Assembly (NCBI GenBank): GCA_035307785.1
Contig: DATGHS010000422.1
Span: forward strand, 1-18,598
DNA length: 18,598 nucleotides
Source of the DNA: DATGHS01 sp035307785
Lineage (GTDB): Bacteria; Planctomycetota; Planctomycetia; Gemmatales; Gemmataceae
Direction: 5' to 3'
Shown here: positions 1 through 4,556 of the stretch, one piece after another
Numbering within the stretch: the first letter of the stretch is position 1
Layout: each line of letters opens with the position of its first letter
Notes under the pieces: model-generated
What the model saw: the letters and a program-made list of their open reading frames with translations, nothing else
Database searches by the model: none
What the model was told of the DNA's origin: nothing
Program-made: the position numbers and the translations under genes

Positions 1-314
1 AGACGTTGATGAAGCAAATGCGTGAAATGGAAGTCGGGCTAGCAAAAGACCGGGCCGACCTGGCGCGCCAGCGCACGGAATTACAACGTCTTCATGTCGA
101 AGTCAAGCACGAACTGGAGCAACTGGATCGCGGCGATGCGAGCATGAAGGAGCGTCTGGCTCAGTTTCAACGGCGTCATACGGAAGTGTTTGCAAGACCA
201 AGTCATATGCAGACGCCGGCCGCTGCGCCGCCTCCCCCGCCACCCCCAGCGGAAAACCCGCCGGCGCCAAAACCGCGCGACAGCGTCCTCCGCCGTTTCT
301 TCCGGCATGACTAG
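1..314 (+). CDS. C-terminal part of a coiled-coil protein with proline-rich tail (partial)
   Basis: The reading frame is open to the left edge of the window, so this is probably the 3' end of a longer gene, although a TTG or ATG at 6-11 could serve as a start. About 60 residues are charged and heptad-like (REMEVGLAKDRADLARQR, then ELQRLHVEVKHELEQL), which predicts a coiled coil. A proline tract of PPPPPPP type follows, and the protein ends in a basic RRFFRHD tail. No signal peptide, membrane segment or enzymatic motif is visible. The stop is the TAG at 312-314. The next gene is convergent and ends only 6 nt away. The function is unknown. Coiled coil plus proline linker is common in scaffold or regulatory proteins, but that is only a general inference. 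Confidence 0.7.
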   Translation, partial: TLMKQMREMEVGLAKDRADLARQRTELQRLHVEVKHELEQLDRGDASMKERLAQFQRRHTEVFARPSHMQTPAAAPPPPPPPAENPPAPKPRDSVLRRFFRHD

Positions 315-320
315 CCGCAA

Positions 321-1034
321 TCATCCGATGGTCTGCGACTGCACCAGGAAATGCCGCCGGCCCACATCGCCGATGTAAACGATCACGAACAGATAATCGC
401 GCGTTTCGAGCACTTCCAACGAGCAACCATTGCTGGCCATGGTGGATCTGTCGGCGTCTTTCGCCATCTTGAATTGGGATTTCTTCAGCACGTATACCTT
501 GGCCATCCCTTCGCCGCGCAGGAAGATCAGCCGCGGAACTCGATGGCCCATGAAATCGACAATCTGTTCATCGCGCAATAGATTGGGGTCAAAATCGGGC
601 GGCCAGTCCATAGAGCCCCCGTGGCGCTCCATAACCCAGCTCACGTGTTCCGGCGACGGAGCGACCTGTTGGGCCTCGCGATCCCCAATCACATTCAGAT
701 CAATGGATTGCGGCCGGTTCCACCAAGACCAGGCCGTCAGCGCGATGAGCAATGCGGCCGCGACTGCGGCCGAAGTCTGAATCAGTTTCCGCCGCCATAC
801 TCGGCTGCGATCGATGGCCAGGGAGGTGTGAATCTGGGCGCGCAAGCCATCGGGAATCGAAATATCCAGCATGGCGCGCGCGACGCGGCCGTGAAACGCC
901 CGCTCGCGGCTGATCTTGGCGCCGCATTCCGGGCATTGCGTCAGGTGCTCTTCCAGCGCTTGCCGATCCTCGGCCGACAGCTCCTGCGGAGTTTCGGCAA
1001 ACGGCAACAGAGTATTGGCAAGTTTACAATCCAT
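321..1034 (-). CDS. Anti-sigma factor, zinc-binding (ZAS) membrane protein
   Basis: This protein of 237 residues probably holds the neighbouring ECF sigma factor inactive at the cytoplasmic membrane. The N-terminus carries the zinc-associated anti-sigma signature H30-x3-C34-x2-C37 (HLTQCPEC), with an additional Cys3. A single membrane segment lies at about residues 84-105 (SAAVAAALLIALTAW), preceded by basic RVWRRK. That gives a cytoplasmic N-terminal sigma-binding domain and a roughly 130-residue extracytoplasmic domain of unrecognised fold, presumably the sensor. I chose the ATG at 1032-1034 (MDCK). A TTG six codons upstream is in frame but less likely. The gene lies 75 nt downstream of the sigma gene on the same strand, so the two probably form an operon. 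The sensed signal cannot be read from the sequence. Confidence 0.87.
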   Translation of the reverse strand: MDCKLANTLLPFAETPQELSAEDRQALEEHLTQCPECGAKISRERAFHGRVARAMLDISIPDGLRAQIHTSLAIDRSRVWRRKLIQTSAAVAAALLIALTAWSWWNRPQSIDLNVIGDREAQQVAPSPEHVSWVMERHGGSMDWPPDFDPNLLRDEQIVDFMGHRVPRLIFLRGEGMAKVYVLKKSQFKMAKDADRSTMASNGCSLEVLETRDYLFVIVYIGDVGRRHFLVQSQTIG

Positions 1035-1109
1035 AGTCCGCAATCCCGGCAAGCATGGGGCATGATTTCAATGGCCCCACGTTATCGTTTTCGGCGATTT
1101 TGCTCCACG

Positions 1110-1622
1110 TCAATCCCGGCGTCCGTTTTCGGGCAGCAGCCTTTGCCGCAACTGTGCCTTCGCGCGCGCCAGGCGCGACATTACGGTGCCGATCGGCAAA
1201 TCCATCTGCTCGGCAATGTCGCGATAACTGAAATCGTCGAAGTAAAACAAGATCAGTGGTGTCCGAAAACCTTCCGGGAGTTCCTGCAAGATCGCCTGCA
1301 AGCGCTCCGGCTCCACGTCGGGCAGCTCGCCATCGGGCATACCGGGAAGCTCCGCGACGCTATCCAGCGAAACCTGCCGGTGCTGCTTTTCGGAGCGCAC
1401 CTTGTGGAGGTACGCGTTCCGGAGGATGCTGAACAGCCAGGCTTTGGCCCGGTTGATGTCCCGCAGCTGACCGAACTGGGCTTGGGCCTTGCAATAGGTT
1501 TCCTGGGTCAGATCGCCGGCCTCGTCGGCCGAGCCGGTGAGCCGGTATGCGTAGCGATACAGCGCGACATAATGGTCATCCACCAGCCGCTGCACGGTAC
1601 GCTGGCCACCGGGCGATCCCAT
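1110..1622 (-). CDS. RNA polymerase sigma factor, ECF subfamily (sigma-70 family)
   Basis: This 170-residue protein has the two-domain layout and usual length of ECF sigma factors. Region 2 spans about residues 14-80, with the typical DEAGDLTQETYCKA and AWLFSILRNAY blocks that bind core polymerase and the -10 element. Region 4 spans about residues 106-163, with LQELPEGFRTPLILFYFDDFSY (start of the region) and the helix-turn-helix SYRDIAEQMDLPIGTVMSRL that reads the -35 element. The linker (residues 81-105) is short and acidic. The start is ATG at 1620-1622. The cognate anti-sigma gene follows 75 nt downstream. A TGGGAATAA motif lies 40 nt upstream on the coding strand and recurs before the divergent lipoprotein gene, which suggests autoregulation. 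The exact ECF group cannot be assigned without a profile search. Confidence 0.93.
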   Translation of the reverse strand: MGSPGGQRTVQRLVDDHYVALYRYAYRLTGSADEAGDLTQETYCKAQAQFGQLRDINRAKAWLFSILRNAYLHKVRSEKQHRQVSLDSVAELPGMPDGELPDVEPERLQAILQELPEGFRTPLILFYFDDFSYRDIAEQMDLPIGTVMSRLARAKAQLRQRLLPENGRRD

Positions 1623-1662
1623 GGTGCGTCCCCAGTATTAAGATGAACCCAAAGGGCGATAT

Positions 1663-1671
1663 TTATTCCCA
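1663..1671 (-). promoter_or_regulatory. Candidate ECF promoter -35 element before the sigma factor gene
   Basis: Read on the minus strand this is TGGGAATAA, followed 9 nt later by TTTGGGTTCATC, and it lies about 40 nt before the sigma start codon. The same two-part pattern occurs on the plus strand at 1806-1832, before the divergent lipoprotein gene. ECF promoters often have a GGAA-type -35 box, so autoregulation is plausible. The spacing between the two blocks differs (9 versus 6 nt), and only the first block is at a position expected for a -35 element. Confidence 0.35.
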
Positions 1672-1711
1672 GTTAATATCTTATTCGTGGCGGTGATTGA
1701 TTCGTTTTAAA

Positions 1712-1735
1712 GCCCGGGGACGGAAGTCCCTGGGC
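1712..1735. repeat. Short palindrome, family C copy 1 (10-bp stem, GGAA loop)
   Basis: The arms 1712-1721 and 1726-1735 are complementary apart from one G-T position, around the loop GGAA. A near-identical copy sits at 12587-12610. A second small GC hairpin (GGGCGC TCCG GCGCCC) follows directly at 1732-1747. The element lies in the divergent intergenic region between the sigma factor and the first lipoprotein gene. Its role is unknown. It is not followed by a T-run, so it is not an obvious terminator. Confidence 0.75.
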
Positions 1736-1805
1736 GCTCCGGCGCCCCGAAACTTTGCTGAATTTCAGGATTTTCTCCTTGCCGGCATCAAGGCTGAAAA
1801 TATTT

Positions 1806-1814
1806 TGGGAATAA
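1806..1814 (+). promoter_or_regulatory. Candidate ECF promoter -35 element before the lipoprotein gene
   Basis: TGGGAATAA on the plus strand is followed 6 nt later by TTTGGGCGCATC. It matches the motif on the opposite strand upstream of the ECF sigma gene (1663-1671). If it is a -35 box, the lipoprotein mRNA would have a leader of roughly 70 nt before the ATG at 1909. This is an inference from motif sharing within one intergenic region only. Confidence 0.33.
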
Positions 1815-1908
1815 GTCTCATTTGGGCGCATCCTGAAAGATGTGCCGCCGGTCGGGGATCGGCGGGACCAATGTTGAGTTATTCACTGAGTTTCAGAGGC
1901 GAACACCA

Positions 1909-2184
1909 ATGAAGAAGCTACTAGCGGGCTTAGTTGCAAGTTCAGTTTTCTTGATGGCAATTGGCTGCGAACCGGAACCGACTTCGGGCGGGAAGAAGAC
2001 AACGGAAAAGGCCACCGAGAAAGCCACGGAAAAGGTCTCGGATAAGAAGACCGAAAAGGCCACCGAGAAAGCGACAGAGAAGGCCACTGAAAAGGCCACA
2101 CCCAAGCCGGAGCCGAAACCCGAACCGAAGCCCGAGCCCAAGCCGGACAACAAGGACAAGCCAAAGCCCCCGACCGATAAGTGA
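1909..2184 (+). CDS. Small lipoprotein with TEKA and PKPE tandem peptide repeats
   Basis: This 91-residue protein has a classic lipoprotein signal (MKKLLAGL, hydrophobic core, lipobox MAIGC with Cys20), so the mature chain of 72 residues should be lipid-anchored in the cell envelope. The mature part is entirely low complexity. Residues 31-64 are about eight TEKA-like tetrapeptides. Residues 65-80 are PKPE repeats, and the end is a lysine/proline tail. The first block favours a charged helix and the second a stiff extended rod, like the proline-rich spacer of TonB. A role in spanning the periplasm or touching the cell wall is therefore possible but unproven. I chose the ATG at 1909, which is preceded by GAGGCG. 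The frame extends upstream to 1840 without a better start. It is divergent from the ECF sigma gene and may belong to its regulon. Confidence 0.82.
   Translation: MKKLLAGLVASSVFLMAIGCEPEPTSGGKKTTEKATEKATEKVSDKKTEKATEKATEKATEKATPKPEPKPEPKPEPKPDNKDKPKPPTDK
1999..2148 (+). repeat. In-frame tandem repeats (12-bp TEKA units, then 6-bp PK/PE units)
   Basis: From 1999 to about 2100 the coding sequence consists of degenerate 12-bp units encoding TEKA, with one interrupting stretch (VSDKK). From 2101 to 2148 it consists of short units encoding PKPE. Such tracts can expand or contract by slippage while keeping the reading frame. Confidence 0.8.
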
Positions 2185-2211
2185 GCGATTGTTTGTGTCA
2201 GGATTTACGTT

Positions 2212-2229
2212 TGATGTCGTGGGACATCA
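2212..2229 (+). terminator. Weak hairpin after the first lipoprotein gene
   Basis: The 7-bp stem TGATGTC/GACATCA closes a GTGG loop, 27 nt after the stop at 2184. The downstream sequence (cagacttaatctgtttgttc) is only moderately T-rich. It may be a weak terminator or attenuator between the first and second lipoprotein genes. Confidence 0.4.
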
Positions 2230-2275
2230 GACTTAATCTGTTTGTTCCCCAACCTAGGTTGAAAGGATCCTACAA

Positions 2276-2383
2276 GTGAAGAAAGCAATCCTCGTTCTGA
2301 TGGCCCTCGTTTTGGCAACCGGCACCGTTACCATGGCGGTCGGCTGCGACGGCGGCGACACGAAGAAGACTGGAAGCAAGTAG
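2276..2383 (+). CDS. Very small lipoprotein (35 residues)
   Basis: The GTG start at 2276 is preceded by a good Shine-Dalgarno sequence (GAAAGGA at 2261-2267, 8 nt spacing). The product begins MKKAILVLMALVLATG and carries the lipobox MAVGC with Cys24, so the mature lipopeptide would be only 12 residues, CDGGDTKKTGSK. A strong intrinsic terminator follows 22 nt after the stop codon, which supports this being a real expressed unit despite its size. Its neighbours on both sides encode similar short lipoproteins with Lys/Thr-rich tails. The function is unknown. It could be missed by automatic gene callers because it is short and starts with GTG. Confidence 0.75.
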   Translation: MKKAILVLMALVLATGTVTMAVGCDGGDTKKTGSK

Positions 2384-2405
2384 TCTTTGTTAGCTACCCG
2401 AACGC

Positions 2406-2443
2406 AGGGCCGGCCAATGAGATTGGCCGGCCTTGTGTTTTTT
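2406..2443 (+). terminator. Rho-independent terminator
   Basis: The arms 2406-2418 and 2422-2434 form a 13-bp stem (GGGCCGGCCAAT core, one G-T pair) with a GAG loop, followed by GTGTTTTTT. It is well placed to end transcription of the 35-residue lipoprotein gene. Confidence 0.88.
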
Positions 2444-2476
2444 GCAACGCCGCAAGCAGCCCACGAGGGAAGAGCC

Positions 2477-2605
2477 ATGTGGAAACGAATTGGGGTTTGC
2501 CTGTCCGCTCTGGCGCTGCTGCTTGCCGTCAGCGGCTGCGGGGGCGAGCGGGAGCCGAGCAAATACAAGGACCAGGACAAGCCGAAATCGACGGAAGAGA
2601 AATGA
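2477..2605 (+). CDS. Small lipoprotein (42 residues)
   Basis: The start is ATG at 2477, with GAGGGA a few bases upstream. The signal is MWKRIGVCLSALALLLAV followed by the lipobox VSGC (Cys21). The mature part has 22 residues, is hydrophilic and lysine-rich (SKYKDQDKPKSTEEK) and shows no fold. It follows the terminator at 2406-2443, so it is probably transcribed on its own. The stop codon shares its last base with the left arm of the large palindrome at 2605-2682, which may act as its 3' end. The function is unknown. Confidence 0.75.
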   Translation: MWKRIGVCLSALALLLAVSGCGGEREPSKYKDQDKPKSTEEK

Positions 2606-2682
2606 ACCACAGATTACACGGATAGCACGGATAAGAACTCTTGCAAAAGTTCTTATCCGTGCTATCCGTGTAATCCGTGGTT
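2605..2682. repeat. Long palindrome between convergent genes (35-bp arms)
   Basis: The arms 2605-2639 and 2648-2682 are complementary at 34 of 35 positions, around the 8-nt loop CTTGCAAA. The arm begins AACCACAGATTACACGGATA. It lies exactly between a plus-strand lipoprotein gene (stop at 2605) and a minus-strand DUF2007 gene (stop at 2690), so it could act as a bidirectional transcription barrier. Sequences of this type are, from memory, dispersed repeats in planctomycete genomes. A genome-wide count would confirm this. Confidence 0.85.
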
Positions 2683-2689
2683 GGTTTCT

Positions 2690-2920
2690 TCATTCCCTCG
2701 TTCGATGCCGCTCCTGCTCTTGCAGAATCTTGCGCGCCCGGTCGGCGTCTTCGGCGCGCGTCATGATTTCAATCTCCAGCGCGCCCAGGCCCGGAAACGC
2801 GGCCTGATTCTCATTCCCAATCTCGCACGCAATTCCCTCGGCGTTCAAGGCATTGCGAATGATCTCCGCTTCCACCGGGTTGCTCACAGTCTCAATGGTG
2901 ACCAATTCATCGTTGCTCAT
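2690..2920 (-). CDS. DUF2007 family protein (putative signal-transducing protein)
   Basis: This 76-residue soluble protein matches the DUF2007 pattern. It opens with VTIETVSNPVEAEIIRNALN, then has a GIACEI strand, and ends with an IEIMTRAEDADRARKIL segment. DUF2007 domains have a small ferredoxin-like fold and are thought to take part in signalling or protein-protein contact. No catalytic residues are known. The ATG at 2920 is preceded by GGAG with 7 nt spacing. There is no signal peptide. The gene is single and convergent with the lipoprotein gene. Confidence 0.8.
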   Translation of the reverse strand: MSNDELVTIETVSNPVEAEIIRNALNAEGIACEIGNENQAAFPGLGALEIEIMTRAEDADRARKILQEQERHRTRE

Positions 2921-3003
2921 AGGTTTGCTCCACTGATCCGAAACCGCACATTTTCACGCAAGCATTGTATGATGGGCGAATGGCGTGCCGCCGGGCAAAA
3001 ATG

Positions 3004-3064
3004 TAGGTCAAGCGTTCCGGCCTGACCGCTTTTGAAATGCAGTCAGGCTGGAACGCTTGACCTA
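3004..3064. repeat. Palindrome with 23-bp arms (begins TAGGTCAAGCG)
   Basis: The arms 3004-3026 and 3042-3064 are complementary at 22 of 23 positions, with a 15-nt loop. It sits between the DUF2007 start (2920) and the stop of the sigma-like gene (3128), 63 nt downstream of the latter. It is unlike the other palindromes in the window. It may be a dispersed repeat or a 3'-end structure. Confidence 0.8.
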
Positions 3065-3127
3065 TTTGGACATGGATAAGTCGTATCGATGGCTCCCAGC
3101 CGGCTGAATGCCCCTGTTACATCTCAA

Positions 3128-3718
3128 TTACGCATCCACTGCCAAATGCGACCGCAGCTTGCGGAGCGCCTTGTATTTCTCATCGCTCACGCGTTCGGGC
3201 GACATGCGGAGTGCTTTCGCCATTTCCTGCACCGAATGCCCTTCCATGCTCATGCGCAGAATGCGCTTCTGCCGATTGCTCAATACCTGGTCGGAAGCCC
3301 GGTCCAACACCTCGCGCTGTTCGTTCACGCCCGACTGCAACGAATTGCTTCGATCGGCCACTTCACTTTCGAGCGACGACCACTTTTTGCTGCGCTGCGT
3401 GCGCTTCTTGACCGCGTCGATGGCGCGGATGAATTCGCGCCGCTCTTCGCCGTCGGCCTGCAGGACCTTGGCCCACGATTGGGCCGGCAGACGCTGGAGA
3501 AGCCGGCTAAAGACTTCCTGCGTGCAATCGTCCCAGGCGTCGGCCGGCAGCCGGGCGTTGCGCCAGCAGGCCGAGCAATAACGATTGATGTCGGTGATCG
3601 CTTTATCGTAGGTTTCCCCCGCCGAGGCCGTGGCGCCTTGCACGGCCATGGCCGAGCCCACGAGCAGGGCCACCACGATGGTGCGGGAGTTCAATACCGA
3701 GGGCATTTTCGCTTTCAT
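3128..3718 (-). CDS. Sigma-70-like protein with N-terminal signal/anchor segment
   Basis: The C-terminal part of this 196-residue protein resembles an ECF sigma factor. Residues about 40-110 look like region 2 (ITDINRYCSACWRNARLPADAWDDCTQEVF in two adjoining blocks). Residues about 145-192 form a clear region-4 helix-turn-helix (LSNRQKRILRMSMEGHSV, then EMAKALRMSPERVSDEKYKA). Unusually, residues 1-33 look like an export signal or membrane anchor: basic MKAK, hydrophobic TIVVALLVGSAMAV, then an ASA-type cleavage site. I chose the ATG at 3718 because GAGGA lies 9 nt upstream. The longer TTG/GTG-type start is not better. If the segment is uncleaved, the protein would be membrane-tethered. No anti-sigma gene is adjacent. 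A degenerate or re-purposed sigma factor is an alternative. A start at Met24 would remove most of the segment but lacks a convincing ribosome site. Confidence 0.72.
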   Translation of the reverse strand: MKAKMPSVLNSRTIVVALLVGSAMAVQGATASAGETYDKAITDINRYCSACWRNARLPADAWDDCTQEVFSRLLQRLPAQSWAKVLQADGEERREFIRAIDAVKKRTQRSKKWSSLESEVADRSNSLQSGVNEQREVLDRASDQVLSNRQKRILRMSMEGHSVQEMAKALRMSPERVSDEKYKALRKLRSHLAVDA

Positions 3719-3909
3719 ATATTCAATTCCTCGGAAACCGAGCACGAAGATGGACAATCCCATCTCTCAACAGACTCCGGCTCCGCCAAATATCGCCGAT
3801 CCAACAAAGAAAATTGCAAAATTCTACGCCGGCCCCACAAAAGTAATACGCCGGCACTGAAGGACATTTTACCGAATTGCGGGGAAAAAATGTGCCCAGG
3901 TTCCGTACG

Positions 3910-3969
3910 GTAGCGGAATTCGCAAGAATTCCGTCTCGCGGGATGCGGAATTCTTACGAATTCCGCTAC
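3910..3969. repeat. Nested palindrome, family A copy 1
   Basis: The outer arms 3910-3933 and 3946-3969 (24 bp each, starting GTAGCGGAATTCG) are complementary except for one position. Each arm is itself a hairpin: CGGAATTC, a four-base loop (GCAA in the left arm), then GAATTCCG. It lies 18 nt downstream of the stop of the minus-strand gene 3988-4392, a position suited to a terminator or mRNA 3' stabiliser. The second copy is at 4481-4540. Confidence 0.88.
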
Positions 3970-3987
3970 TCGAATTGGGTCAATTTC

Positions 3988-4392
3988 TCAACGCAGGCCA
4001 CGAATAGCGATTCGCGGAACGTCTCGGTTTATAGCTCGATAGGATTCCACTTCCTGTTCGATCTTTTCTAAAGTGAGAATCAGGCGCGAATCAATGGCCG
4101 GGAGATCAGGTGTGCGAAGTGCGTAAGGAATGCTGGGCGTCTCGCGGGGCGGCACAGTCAACACTTCGATTTCGGCCGGAATGCGGACCACGTCGCTTTG
4201 TGGTACTTCAATTCGGAACTCGAGCGTCTGGAGATCAAACGGCGCGGAAAAAGGCCTGAATGCAGCGGGAATTACGCATTGGTCGTTCGCCGTCGCCGGC
4301 AACTCCGGCGGCTTCGCGCTCGAATCCGTCGGCGTGCTAAATATACCGAAGCTGATAAGAAGTATGGGCGAGATGCGCAAAATGCGGTCCAC
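3988..4392 (-). CDS. Small secreted protein of unknown function
   Basis: This 134-residue product is not recognised. The GTG at 4392 is preceded by GGAAGGA with 7 nt spacing, so I prefer it over the ATG at 4410. The N-terminus MDRILRISPILLISFGIF followed by TDSSAKP is a signal peptide or a single anchor. The rest is proline-rich with alternating polar and hydrophobic residues (beta-type, e.g. LEFRIEVPQSDVVRIPAEIEV) and ends in a basic tail. One cysteine remains in the mature region. It lies between two copies of the family A palindrome, and the phosphatase gene upstream is on the same strand but separated by the second palindrome. Confidence 0.6.
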   Translation of the reverse strand: MDRILRISPILLISFGIFSTPTDSSAKPPELPATANDQCVIPAAFRPFSAPFDLQTLEFRIEVPQSDVVRIPAEIEVLTVPPRETPSIPYALRTPDLPAIDSRLILTLEKIEQEVESYRAINRDVPRIAIRGLR

Positions 4393-4480
4393 GGTTGGGC
4401 TCCTTCCCAAAATGAAATCTGAGGCGCGGGAAGGATAGCCGTTTCGGCGATCGGAGCAAGATCAGGTTTCGTGCGATTTG

Positions 4481-4540
4481 GTAGCGGAATTCGCAAGAAT
4501 TCCGATCATTGGCTATCGGAATTCTTGCGAATTCCGCTAC
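4481..4540. repeat. Nested palindrome, family A copy 2
   Basis: The arms 4481-4504 and 4517-4540 are perfectly complementary 24-mers. The left arm is identical to that of copy 1 at 3910. Each arm can also fold alone (CGGAATTC-GCAA-GAATTCCG). It lies 16 nt downstream of the phosphatase stop codon (4557), almost the same distance as copy 1 from its gene. The 12-nt centre differs from that of copy 1. Confidence 0.9.
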
Positions 4541-4556
4541 CGGCCTTGTCCCACGC

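Noticed and set aside
621..1646. Open frame of 341 codons on the plus strand opposite the sigma/anti-sigma genes
   Set aside because: It runs antisense through two well-recognised genes and across their intergenic gap, with no domain or ribosome site; it is a by-product of high GC content.
2605..3064. Possible CRISPR array because of successive palindromes
   Set aside because: The palindromes are unrelated to each other, are not repeated at regular spacing and surround a DUF2007 gene; no cas gene is present.
3089..3913. Open frame of 274 codons on the plus strand opposite the sigma-like gene
   Set aside because: The minus-strand frame has a ribosome site, a signal segment and sigma-like regions; the plus frame has none of these.
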